From Opitutia bacterium (GTDB taxonomy: Bacteria > Verrucomicrobiota > Verrucomicrobiia > Opitutales > UBA953), in NCBI GenBank assembly GCA_947453335.1, contig CANGFP010000002.1, positions 1 through 64,000 of the forward strand: a DNA stretch of 64,000 nucleotides. The letters are read 5' to 3'. Below are positions 53,534 through 64,000 of this stretch, piece by piece; the first letter of the stretch is position 1; each line of letters opens with the position of its first letter. The translations under genes and the position numbers were made by a program. The notes beneath the pieces are model-generated. The model was not told the origin of the DNA and searched no databases. It worked only from the letters and a program-made list of their open reading frames with translations.

Positions 53534-54721
53534 TTACTTGATGATGTCAAGAATCTGGCCGGCGCCGATGGTCTTGCCGCCTTCGCGGAGAGCGAAGCGC
53601 TGACCCTTCTCCATCGCGACCGGCTTCTGGAGGTCGATCGTGATGGTGACGTTGTCGCCAGGCATCACCATTTCGACACCCTCGGGGAGGATGACGGTGC
53701 CGGTGACGTCGCAGGTACCGAAGAAGAACTGCGGGCGGTAGTTGTTCGTGAAGGAGGTGTGGCGGCCACCTTCGTCCTGCTTGAGGACGTAGATCTGGGC
53801 CTTACCCTGGGTGTGCGGCTTGATCGAACCGGGCTTGGCGAGCACCTGGCCGCGCTCGATCTGGCTCTTTTCGACGCCACGGACGAGGAGACCGACGTTG
53901 TCGCCCGCCTGGCCCTGGTCGAGCTCCTTGCGGAACATTTCGACGCCGGTGACGGTGGTCTTGAGGGTGTCGCGGAGACCGACGATTTCGATTTCTTCGC
54001 CGACCTTGATGACGCCGCGCTCGATACGGCCGGTGGCGACGGTGCCGCGACCGGTGATGGAGAAGACGTCTTCGACGGACATCATGAAGGGCTTGTCGGT
54101 TTCGCGCTTGGGCTCAGGGATCTCGGCGTCGAGAGCGTCCAGGAGGTTCTGGATGGCCTGCTCGCCTTCGGGCTTGGCTTCAAGGGCGGCGGTGGCGGAG
54201 CCACGGACGATCTTGGCGTTGTCGCCGTCGTACTGGTACTTGTTCAGGAGGTCGCGGACTTCCATCTCGACGAGGTCGATGAGGTCGGGCTCGGAGAGGT
54301 CGACCTTGTTGAGCCAGACGACGATCTTCGGCACGCCGACCTGGCGAGCGAGGAGGATGTGCTCCTTGGTCTGGGGCATGACGCCGTCGGCAGCGGAGAC
54401 GACGAGGATGGCGCCGTCCATCTGGGCGGCACCGGTGATCATGTTCTTGACGAAGTCGGCGTGGCCCGGGCAGTCGACGTGGGCGTAGTGACGGTTGGCG
54501 GACTCGTACTCGACGTGCGAGGCGGCGATGGTCACGGTCTTGGTGGCGTCACGGACCGTGCCGCCCTTGGTGATTTCGGAATAGGACTTGTTCTCGGCGA
54601 GACCCTTGCGGGCCTGGACGGCGACGATGGCCGCGGTCGTGGTGGACTTGCCATGGTCAATGTGACCGATGGTACCGACGTTCACGTGGGGCTTGGTGCG
54701 ATTGAACTTCTCTTTGGCCAT
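53534..54721 (-). CDS. tuf: Elongation factor Tu with divergent switch I
   Basis: EF-Tu delivers aminoacyl-tRNA to the ribosome. The start at 54721 ([19 protein letters not shown]) gives 395 residues. G1 is GHIDHGKS, where most bacteria have GHVDHGKT. Switch I reads [18 protein letters not shown], where E. coli has EEKARGITINTSHVEY; the catalytic-metal Thr is kept but the Arg-Gly of RGITI is replaced by Lys-Thr, and the segment before it is two residues longer. G3 DCPGHADF and G4 NKVD are normal. Domains II and III are typical. It is the only tuf in the window, between tRNA-Thr and tRNA-Trp. Confidence 0.98.
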   Translation of the reverse strand: MAKEKFNRTKPHVNVGTIGHIDHGKSTTTAAIVAVQARKGLAENKSYSEITKGGTVRDATKTVTIAASHVEYESANRHYAHVDCPGHADFVKNMITGAAQMDGAILVVSAADGVMPQTKEHILLARQVGVPKIVVWLNKVDLSEPDLIDLVEMEVRDLLNKYQYDGDNAKIVRGSATAALEAKPEGEQAIQNLLDALDAEIPEPKRETDKPFMMSVEDVFSITGRGTVATGRIERGVIKVGEEIEIVGLRDTLKTTVTGVEMFRKELDQGQAGDNVGLLVRGVEKSQIERGQVLAKPGSIKPHTQGKAQIYVLKQDEGGRHTSFTNNYRPQFFFGTCDVTGTVILPEGVEMVMPGDNVTITIDLQKPVAMEKGQRFALREGGKTIGAGQILDIIK

Positions 54722-54772
54722 GGTTTTGTGTGGTGAGGAGGTTGTTTTGCTATTGTTCTGGTGTGGAAGTGG

Positions 54773-54848
54773 TGGAGCCCCCGACTGGATTTGAACCAGC
54801 GACCTCGTCCTTACCAAGGACGCGCTCTGCCAACTGAGCTACAGGGGC
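54773..54848 (-). tRNA. tRNA-Thr, anticodon GGT
   Basis: On the minus strand GCCCCTG pairs with CGGGGGC (one U-G). The D arm is GCTCAGTTGGCAGAGC, the anticodon stem CGTCC/GGACG encloses TTGGTAA giving anticodon GGT, and the T arm is CTGGTTCAAATCCAG. Discriminator T and an encoded CCA follow. It lies 51 bases before tuf and is likely the first gene of the operon. Confidence 0.98.
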
Positions 54849-54886
54849 GAACCGTCGACGTTGTTTGGGAACGTGAAGGGAGGGTT

Positions 54887-54915
54887 TGAATGACCATCGC
54901 CCAGCCCATGGTCAA
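54887..54915 (-). promoter_or_regulatory. Candidate promoter of the tRNA-Thr-tuf operon
   Basis: Minus-strand TTGACC (54910-54915) is followed after exactly 17 bases by CATTCA (54887-54892). The start site would be about 30 bases before the tRNA-Thr 5' end. The -10 is weak by the E. coli standard but has the CAT start seen at other candidate promoters here. Confidence 0.45.
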
Positions 54916-54954
54916 GAGGAATTTTGCAACCCTTTTACAGGTGGCTTTCAACCC

Positions 54955-55722
54955 TCAAGGACCAACGACCAAGCGATAAGATCCTGGGGGGAGCTGCTTG
55001 GCCCAAGGAACCTGCGCCGACCAGGAAACAACGGCGGCATCCACCCGGGAATCCCCAGAGGATCGGGTAATGACGCCAGGGGCCTGCATTCCCATCGAAT
55101 CTACCCCGACGATCAATTCCAAATAGGACAAAAGTGGGGGATTATCCGTCGCAGATGCCCCACTTTTTGTATTTTTTATGATAATATTACCGATTTTACC
55201 GCCATAAATAGGCTTAGATGCCCCACTTAAGGTAAAAATCTCAAAAAAGAGGGTTCTGGGTGCCAAGGCGCCTTGGGTCAAGTTGGCACTACCGAGGGTG
55301 GCATAGGGCTCCCACTCGGAGAGGGGAATGGCCACTTGCGGTGCCGGCGCGGTTGGTTTCTCCGATTCCAACGTCAAGTCCACCGGTCGACCGGGGGTGA
55401 ACCGCAGGATGGGGTCAAACCCGGTCAAGGGGGAGTCCTCTACCTGCGAAACTTCCGCCACGACTACCTTATCCTTGGCCTGACTGACCGGCAGGTAGGC
55501 GGCAGAGGGATCCAAAAGCGACTGGGTCTCGGCCAAGGCATTCCCAGGGGCCAGGAGGGCAACCCCTGAGGTCAAAGGCTTCGCAGCTGGCCCGCCGCCA
55601 GCCACGGGCTGGAAAATCAGAAGACACCCGACGAAGACGCCGCAGCCGCAGAGGACGGCAAAGCGGGTGGCCGGGGGCAACCGGCCTGCGGCGACGTTCC
55701 GGGCTGTGCTCAGCAGACCCAT
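54955..55722 (-). CDS. Membrane-anchored hypothetical protein with an A+T-rich segment
   Basis: I do not recognise this 255-residue protein. One hydrophobic segment near residues 19-40 (FAVLCGCGVFVGCLLIF) suggests an anchor with the rest in the periplasm. The middle is Pro/Ala-rich. Residues about 155-195, encoded by roughly 55133-55260, are strikingly A+T-rich compared with everything around and use codons rare in this window. Within it the 13-mer AGATGCCCCACTT is repeated 63 bases apart in frame, giving SGAS twice. The gene lies 3 bases after htrA, which supports it as a real gene. Confidence 0.6.
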   Translation of the reverse strand: MGLLSTARNVAAGRLPPATRFAVLCGCGVFVGCLLIFQPVAGGGPAAKPLTSGVALLAPGNALAETQSLLDPSAAYLPVSQAKDKVVVAEVSQVEDSPLTGFDPILRFTPGRPVDLTLESEKPTAPAPQVAIPLSEWEPYATLGSANLTQGALAPRTLFFEIFTLSGASKPIYGGKIGNIIIKNTKSGASATDNPPLLSYLELIVGVDSMGMQAPGVITRSSGDSRVDAAVVSWSAQVPWAKQLPPGSYRLVVGP

Positions 55723-55725
55723 GCT

Positions 55726-56841
<1,116 letters not shown>

Positions 56842-56882
56842 GCCCCCTAGGCTAGGGGAAAGCCGGGCCAATGCAAGCGACC

Positions 56883-59800
56883 TCAGCGCGCCATCGTGAA
56901 GCCGGCACCCGGGGTGGTCGGCTCCGCCTCGTCGCGGTCCTTGTTGAACCGCATCGAGAACAGGCGGGTGACGCCCTTCTCCTGCATGGTCGCCCCGAAG
57001 ATGGCGTCGGCCGCCGAAACGGTCCGCTTGTTGTGGGTGATGACCACGAACTGTGAGAAACGAGTGAACTCGCGGATGATGTCCGTGAACCGGCCGACGT
57101 TGGCGTCGTCCAGCGGGGCATCGAGCTCGTCCAGCACGCAGAGGGGGGACGGCTTCACCATGTAGATGGCGAAGAGGAGCGCCACGGCCGTCATCGTGCG
57201 CTGGCCGCCGGAAAGCAGGGAGATGCCCTTGAGCTTGGTGCCGGGGGGCTGGGCGACGATCTCGATGCCGCTCTCGAGGGGATCCTCGGCCTGGACCAAG
57301 GTCAGGTCCGCCGCGCCGCCCACGAAGAGCCGTTCGAAGGTGAACTTGAAGTTCTTGCGCACCTGTTCGAAGGTGTCCGTGAAGAGCTTCAGCGAGGTCT
57401 GGTTGAGTTCGTCGATGGCCGCGGTCAGTTCCTTCTTCGCGTTCCAAAGGTCGTCGCTCTGCTTGGTCAGGAACTCGTGGCGGTCGCGCAGCGAGGAATA
57501 CTCCTCCACGGCGACGAGGTTGACGGACCCCATGCCGGACATGCGGTCGCGGAGTTCGGCGATCTCGCGCACCAGGGGCGGCCAATCGGTCGCGTCGAGG
57601 GCGGCGAGGTCTTCGGCGGTGGGCTCACCGCGGCGGACGACGGCCGGACGGGCCGGACGGCTGCCCTCCTCTTCGGCTTCCTCGAGGTCGTTGAAACCGG
57701 CGGCGCCTTCGGGTTCGCCGTCGGCCAGCCAAAGCTGCGTGCGCCAATCGACCGTGGCGACGTCGAGCTGGTGGTCGGCCTGGACCTTCTCGACGATGAA
57801 GCCGGACTGCGAGGTCTGCTCGGCGAGGTTGACTTCGAGCGACTTCAGGCGCGCATCCATCTCGCGGAGGCGGTCGCGGTCGACGGAGAGGACCTTGTCC
57901 TCGCTCTCGAGGAGGCCGTCCTTCTGGGAGAGGTCCTCGCGCAAGGCGGCCAGCGCGACGGTGGCGACCTCGATCTCCCCGCCCAGGCGGACGGAGGTCT
58001 CGCGGGCGGCGACGGCCTGGGCCTTCAGGTCGGCGATGAGACGTTCGTTGCCTTGGGCTTCCTGGCGGCGGGACGCGAGGCGGGCGTTGGCCTCGGAGCG
58101 ACGCGACTCAAGGTCGGCGACCTCGCGACCGACGAGCTCCAGCCGCTGGCGCTGCTCGGCGAGGGAGAGACGGACTTCGCCCAGCGAATTGCGGCGGAGA
58201 TCGGCCTCGGCGCGACGGACTTCGACGTCCTTCTCGCCATCGGTGATGGCCTGGCGAAGGCCTGCGACCTGCGCGTCCTTGGCGGTCAAGGTGTCCTGCG
58301 CGCGATCGCGGCGCTGCAAGGCCTCGGCCTTGGCGGCTTCGGTCTCGTTCAGCTGGCGCTGCTCGCGGTTGATGCGGTCGTCGGCCGAGACCAGGGCGGA
58401 GCGGGCCGAACGCTCGTCGGCCTGCGCGACGGAAAGCTCCTGCACGGCGACCTGGGTCGAGCCACGGAGATTGGCGACCGCGACCTCGTTGGCGTCGATG
58501 TTGGACTGGATGCCAAGGGCCTGTTCGTTGAGCGCGGTGAGCTTGTCGTTCTCGGCCTCGAGCTTCGCGCGCACGGCGCGGATCTCGCTCTCGCGGGAGA
58601 AGACGCTCGAACCGGCGCCGGCGGCGGCCTTGCGGGGGCGGCCCGCGAAGACGAGACCGCGGCGGTCGACGAGGTCGCCGGCGGTCGTGGCGACGAGGAA
58701 GAACTCGAAGCCAGGATTGGCGCGCCACCAACCGAGGAAATCGCCGAGGCTGTCGCAGACGTAGCAGCCTTCGAAGAGGTTGGCGACCAGACGGGCATGC
58801 GCCGGGGACTTCGGCGACACGGCGGAGACGGCCGCGCGGAGCCAGCCGGGAGCGGCGGCGCCGGCGCGCGAGGCGGGCGGGGCCTCGACCTGGAAGACGG
58901 CGCGGCCGAGCTCGCGTTCGCCCAGCTTGGCGACGAGGCCCGGGAGGAACTCGGCGCTCTCGAGCGCGACGGCCTCGGACGCGGCGCCCAGGATGCTCTC
59001 CAGCGGACCGGCGATGGAGGCGTCGGTGACGGTGACGAGGTCGGCCAACGCCGATGCCTTGCCCGCCGGCATGGTCTCGGCGAACTCGCCGCGGAGGACG
59101 GCCTTGGCCGCGTCGGAGAAACCTTCGAGGCGGGACTGCATCTGTTCGAGCAGCCCGAGCTGCGCGGAGAGCTTGGCCACCTGGCGGTCCTGCTCGGAGA
59201 TCGTCTGCTGCAGCGCGCGGAAGTCCTGGAGCAAGGCCTTGGCCTGATCGGCGGCGGCCTGTTCGGCGGCGCGGGCCGCCTGGAGCTCGGCATGGCGCGT
59301 GGTGACGACGGCGGCGCTTTCCTGCGCGCGGCGCTCCAGGCCTTCGCGTTCGGCCTTGGCCTGCGCGAGCGAAGCCGAAAGGTCCACGTGACGCTGCTGG
59401 TAGCCGCGGAGGTCGACCTCGAGGTTCGTGACGTCGGCGCGCGCGCGGGTCATCTCGCCTTCGGCGATGAGGATGTCCTGGCGGGCGCGGCGGAGGCGGT
59501 TCTCCGCATCCATGAGCTGGCGCAAGGCCTGGTCCACTTCGGCGGTCTTCTCGCGGAACGTCGCGTCGGCCGCGGTGACGCCACCGGCGGCGGCGGACTT
59601 CACGTCGGAACTGCCCTGGAGGCGCGCGTCGAAGTCGACGATGGCCTGTTCGGCTTCGGCGGCCTCGCGGCGGACCTCGACCAGGCGGGCGTCGAGGTCG
59701 GACGAGCGGAGGTCGGCGGTGCGGGCGGAGGCCTCGGCGTTCTCGCGGTTGGTGCGGAGTTCGAAGAGCGCCTGCTGGGACTGCTGGACGCGTTCAGCCA

Positions 59801-60635
59801 GCTCGAGACGCAGGGCGCGCGTGGAAGCGAGCCCGTTCTCGCGCGTGCGGAGATCCTCGGACAAGGCCGCGACCTCGGCTCGGCAGGCGGTGGCCTCGAC
59901 GTCCAGGCGTTCGACCTGGGCCTTGCGGTCGAAGAACTGCTTGGACTGCCAGGCGAGGTCGAGGTGGGTGAAGCGATGGCGCAGGCGGCGGTAGCGCAGG
60001 GCCTTGGCGGCTTGGCGGCGCAAGGTCGCGATCTGGCGACCGACCTCGCCGATGACATCGGTCACGCGGGCCAGGTTGGCGTCCACGCCGGTCAGCTTGT
60101 TGAGGGCTTCCTTGCGCTGGGACTTGTAGCGGGTGATGCCGGCGGCCTCTTCGAAGAGGTAGCGGCGTTCGGCCGGATTGGCGGAGAGGATCTGGTCGAT
60201 CTGGCCCTGCACCATGAACGAGTAGGACATGCGGCCGATGCCGGTGTCCATGAAGAGGCGCTGGATGTCCTTCAGGCGCGCAGGCTTGCCGTTCAGGAAG
60301 TAGTCGCTGGTGCCTTCGCGGTAGATCCGGCGCATGACCGACACTTCGGCGAAGGCCGTGCCCAGCTCTTTTTCGCAATCGGCGAAGATCAGCTCGACCT
60401 CGCACTGGGGGAGGGGCTTGCGGCGATCGGTACCCGAGAAGATCACGTCCTGCATGCTCGTCCCACGGAGGGACTTGGCGCTCTGCTCGCCGAGCACCCA
60501 GCGGATGGCGTCCACGATGTTGGATTTGCCGCAGCCATTGGGACCGACGACGGCCGTGACGCCGGGTCGGAGCTCGATGCGAGTCCGGTCGGCGAAGCTT
60601 TTGAATCCGTTGGCGACGATTTCCTTGAGGTACAT
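56883..60635 (-). CDS. smc: Chromosome condensation protein SMC
   Basis: SMC is the ATPase that compacts and organises the chromosome with ScpA/ScpB. The start at 60635 ([18 protein letters not shown]) gives 1250 residues, normal for bacteria. The N-terminal Walker A is [16 protein letters not shown]. Two long coiled coils flank a hinge near residues 500-640 ([20 protein letters not shown]). The C-terminal head has signature [16 protein letters not shown], with Gln where most SMC proteins have Glu or Lys, and Walker [17 protein letters not shown]. It leads smc-htrA-hypothetical and is divergent from rpsU. Confidence 0.98.
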   Translation of the reverse strand: MYLKEIVANGFKSFADRTRIELRPGVTAVVGPNGCGKSNIVDAIRWVLGEQSAKSLRGTSMQDVIFSGTDRRKPLPQCEVELIFADCEKELGTAFAEVSVMRRIYREGTSDYFLNGKPARLKDIQRLFMDTGIGRMSYSFMVQGQIDQILSANPAERRYLFEEAAGITRYKSQRKEALNKLTGVDANLARVTDVIGEVGRQIATLRRQAAKALRYRRLRHRFTHLDLAWQSKQFFDRKAQVERLDVEATACRAEVAALSEDLRTRENGLASTRALRLELAERVQQSQQALFELRTNRENAEASARTADLRSSDLDARLVEVRREAAEAEQAIVDFDARLQGSSDVKSAAAGGVTAADATFREKTAEVDQALRQLMDAENRLRRARQDILIAEGEMTRARADVTNLEVDLRGYQQRHVDLSASLAQAKAEREGLERRAQESAAVVTTRHAELQAARAAEQAAADQAKALLQDFRALQQTISEQDRQVAKLSAQLGLLEQMQSRLEGFSDAAKAVLRGEFAETMPAGKASALADLVTVTDASIAGPLESILGAASEAVALESAEFLPGLVAKLGERELGRAVFQVEAPPASRAGAAAPGWLRAAVSAVSPKSPAHARLVANLFEGCYVCDSLGDFLGWWRANPGFEFFLVATTAGDLVDRRGLVFAGRPRKAAAGAGSSVFSRESEIRAVRAKLEAENDKLTALNEQALGIQSNIDANEVAVANLRGSTQVAVQELSVAQADERSARSALVSADDRINREQRQLNETEAAKAEALQRRDRAQDTLTAKDAQVAGLRQAITDGEKDVEVRRAEADLRRNSLGEVRLSLAEQRQRLELVGREVADLESRRSEANARLASRRQEAQGNERLIADLKAQAVAARETSVRLGGEIEVATVALAALREDLSQKDGLLESEDKVLSVDRDRLREMDARLKSLEVNLAEQTSQSGFIVEKVQADHQLDVATVDWRTQLWLADGEPEGAAGFNDLEEAEEEGSRPARPAVVRRGEPTAEDLAALDATDWPPLVREIAELRDRMSGMGSVNLVAVEEYSSLRDRHEFLTKQSDDLWNAKKELTAAIDELNQTSLKLFTDTFEQVRKNFKFTFERLFVGGAADLTLVQAEDPLESGIEIVAQPPGTKLKGISLLSGGQRTMTAVALLFAIYMVKPSPLCVLDELDAPLDDANVGRFTDIIREFTRFSQFVVITHNKRTVSAADAIFGATMQEKGVTRLFSMRFNKDRDEAEPTTPGAGFTMAR

Positions 60636-60798
60636 CGAGGGGTTTGTCCCGAACGATTGCCCCGCCCACCCCCACCCGCAAGCGTCTACTACCCCGTTTC
60701 CGGGCGAGTTATTCACGGTTTAGGAGCAGATTTAAAAGGTGGTTTATGGGTTGACGAACCCCCCTGCCCCCTGTTGCCTCGACCCTCCAACTGCCAAC

Positions 60799-60999
60799 AT
60801 GTCTGTAGAAATCAAGATCCGCAAGGGCGAGACCATCGACAAGGCTCTCCGCCGCCTCAAGAAGAAGATCGACCGCGAAGGCGTCATCAAGGATGCCCGC
60901 GCGAAGCGTGGCTACGAGAAGCCCTGCGAACGCCGCCGTCGCAAGACGAAGGTCAAGAACTTCAACAGCTACCTCCGCAAGAAGTGGGATAACGCCTAA
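60799..60999 (+). CDS. rpsU: Ribosomal protein bS21
   Basis: This 66-residue basic protein sits near the 3' end of 16S rRNA. The start at 60799 gives SVEIKIRKGETIDKALRRLK, followed by a very basic RRRRKTKVKNF tail. The leader CCTCCAACTGCCAAC has no Shine-Dalgarno sequence. TTGACG lies about 45 bases upstream, without a convincing -10. It forms a single-gene unit with its own terminator. bS21 is known to influence access to the anti-Shine-Dalgarno sequence in Bacteroidota, which is of interest given the lack of such sequences here. Confidence 0.97.
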   Translation: MSVEIKIRKGETIDKALRRLKKKIDREGVIKDARAKRGYEKPCERRRRKTKVKNFNSYLRKKWDNA

Positions 61000-61022
61000 G
61001 GCCTGCCCTTAGCGCCCGCTCC

Positions 61023-61055
61023 GAAGGCCCGACGTTCCGACGTCGGGCCTTCTTG
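61023..61055 (+). terminator. Terminator of rpsU
   Basis: GAAGGCCCGACG (61023-61034) pairs perfectly with CGTCGGGCCTTC (61041-61052), loop TTCCGA, followed by TTGCTTTC. The T-run is short but the stem is very stable. Confidence 0.85.
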
Positions 61056-61086
61056 CTTTCGGCCCCCGACGCCGGCGCAGCGCAAC

Positions 61087-61117
61087 AAAAAGGGCCGAAC
61101 CATGAGGTTCGGCCCTT
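61087..61117 (-). terminator. Terminator of glnA
   Basis: On the minus strand AAGGGCCGAACC pairs perfectly with GGTTCGGCCCTT around loop TCAT, followed by TTT. It is about 22 bases past the glnA stop. Confidence 0.93.
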
Positions 61118-61139
61118 GTGCGCGCTAAGCGGGTTAGGC

Positions 61140-63296
<2,157 letters not shown>

Positions 63297-63337
63297 GGAT
63301 TGGGGGATTGGAAATCGTTTGGTGACATGTATTGAAA

Positions 63338-63353
63338 AGCACCGCCCGTGCCA
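63338..63353 (-). promoter_or_regulatory. Candidate sigma-54 (-24/-12) promoter of glnN
   Basis: The minus strand reads TGGCACG-GGCG-GTGCT, against the consensus TGGCACG-N4-TTGCW. The invariant GG and GC dinucleotides have the exact 10-base spacing. Only the first T of the -12 element differs. The start site would be near 63327, giving a leader of about 30 bases. This fits nitrogen control, as sigma-54 commonly drives glutamine synthetase genes. Confidence 0.75.
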
Positions 63354-63385
63354 CGGTTCAACAGGCAACCATTCACAAGGGGTAT

Positions 63386-63446
63386 TGTCTATTTTTAGAC
63401 ATAAATGCCTATTTTAAGGCATAAAAAGCCTGCCTATTTCCAGACA
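63386..63446. promoter_or_regulatory. Three 16-bp palindromic sites upstream of glnN
   Basis: Three related 16-mers are spaced 20 and 25 bases apart: TGTCTATTTTTAGACA (63386-63401), TGCCTATTTTAAGGCA (63406-63421) and TGCCTATTTCCAGACA (63431-63446). The consensus is TGYCTATTTYNAGRCA. They lie about 66-111 bases upstream of the inferred sigma-54 start, the position of enhancer sites. The third overlaps the 3' end of the neighbouring barrel gene, including its stop codon. Confidence 0.75.
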
Positions 63447-64000
63447 TAGGTCAGCCGGGCGAAGTAGGTGGTGTCCCATTTGGACTGACTAGCTTGAGGA
63501 ATTGACCGGAAATCATTGGAAAGGCCGACCCGCAACGACAGCGGACCAGGTCCCCGCAGGAGGTTGAGGGTGGATTCGTGCCGGATGTAGTAATCTGCGG
63601 TGCGCTGGAACGAGGGAACGAAGGAGAGCGAAGAATCCAAGGAAGCCCAGCCGAGCTCACGGGTCAGGACCAAGCCTAGGTCCGCCGAAGGCGCCGAGAG
63701 ATTGGCTTGGCCTGGCGTCGCATAGCGTTCCGTGCGATGGGCCAGACCGACGCGGGCATCGAGCTTGCCGGCGCCATCGGTGAAGAGGCGCAGACCCAGT
63801 CCGATGGCGTTCACGGAGAAGAAATCCACGCGACGGGCGTTGTCGTAGCCGCTGTCGGTGCGCGCGTACCAGAAGACGATGTTCGTGGGGTTCGTCTCGT
63901 ACGAGAGATTCAGGTGCAGGTCGTCCGCCGAGGTCTGGTTGCCGGCGGTCGCGCGCACGACGCGGATGCTCGCGAGCACGGTGTCGGTCTCCTTCACGCC
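63434..64000 (-). CDS. DUF481-like outer-membrane beta-barrel protein, N-terminus beyond the window
   Basis: The window ends inside this gene; 188 C-terminal residues are visible. They alternate in short amphipathic strands rich in aromatic and Thr/Ser residues and end TTYFARLTYVWK, as outer-membrane barrels do. The pattern (LNLSYETNPTN, RRVDFFSVNAIGLGLRLF, LDARVGLAHRTERY, ELGWASLDSSLSF) resembles DUF481/YdiY salt-induced barrel proteins. The assignment is by pattern only. Its stop codon lies within one of the palindromic sites upstream of glnN. Confidence 0.75.
   Translation of the reverse strand, partial: GVKETDTVLASIRVVRATAGNQTSADDLHLNLSYETNPTNIVFWYARTDSGYDNARRVDFFSVNAIGLGLRLFTDGAGKLDARVGLAHRTERYATPGQANLSAPSADLGLVLTRELGWASLDSSLSFVPSFQRTADYYIRHESTLNLLRGPGPLSLRVGLSNDFRSIPQASQSKWDTTYFARLTYVWK

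Noticed and set aside
54877-55230. Plus-strand open frame past tRNA-Thr as a small gene
   Set aside because: It is antisense to the hypothetical gene, lacks protein-like character, and reads through an A+T-rich repeat.

Overview
The window is a gene-dense, high-G+C stretch of a bacterial chromosome (about two thirds G+C by eye). Nearly all of it is core housekeeping genes. The closest match I can argue for is Verrucomicrobiota, probably an Opitutae-like lineage. The reasons are a Gram-negative envelope (SurA-like chaperone, beta-barrels, Mpl, Wza/Wzc export), a McsA-McsB-ClpC arginine-phosphorylation module, a large type III glutamine synthetase, and an EF-Tu with an unusual GHIDHGKS / KTVTI G domain. 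This placement rests on recalled family features, not on a search. I see no phage, insertion sequence, CRISPR array, toxin-antitoxin pair or obvious genomic island.

Layout. 0-9 kb: the end of parA, a DUF1826-like gene, an mfd-surA-malQ run, and ettA facing it. 9-13.3 kb: nusA-infB-rbfA behind a candidate attenuator. 13.3-14.8 kb: mcsA-mcsB. 14.9-17.6 kb: an atypical ketosynthase with its own ACP, then a Lys-rich secreted protein and tRNA-Ala. 17.8-19.7 kb: a DEDD exonuclease, a [2Fe-2S] ferredoxin and a TauE-type permease. 19.7-23.5 kb: the clpC operon (clpC, DUF423, a 99-aa protein, a glutathione peroxidase). 23.6-26.3 kb: nrnA-truB-ribF, joined by ATGA overlaps. 26.3-34.7 kb: mpl, hpf, a short-chain dehydrogenase, recN, yggS, a LysR regulator and two poorly characterised genes. 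34.8-41.8 kb: sppA, an M48 protease and an exopolysaccharide export set (barrel, Wza-like, Wzc-like kinase). 41.9-54.9 kb: the classic tRNA-Thr - tuf - tRNA-Trp - secE - nusG - rplK - rplA - rplJ - rplL - rpoB - rpoC transcription-translation block. 54.9-60.6 kb: smc-htrA-hypothetical. 60.8-64 kb: rpsU, glnA (type III) and a truncated DUF481 barrel gene.

How the parts work together. Transcription and translation are represented by RNA polymerase, NusA/NusG, IF-2, EF-Tu, ribosomal proteins, RbfA, TruB, HPF and EttA. Repair and chromosome maintenance are covered by Mfd, RecN, SMC and ParA. Protein quality control is covered by McsAB-ClpC, HtrA, SppA, M48 and SurA. There is no new multi-gene system here that I can defend. 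The most interesting signals are a sigma-54-type promoter with three 16-bp palindromic sites upstream of glnA, an RNA polymerase beta-prime subunit without its second zinc site, a divergent EF-Tu switch I, a nusA leader with mutually exclusive hairpins, a near-complete absence of Shine-Dalgarno sequences even before the most highly expressed genes, and an odd CTGAC-rich spacer between hpf and mpl. No gene-free stretch exceeds 300 bases; the longest (about 260 bases, between mpl and hpf) is described.
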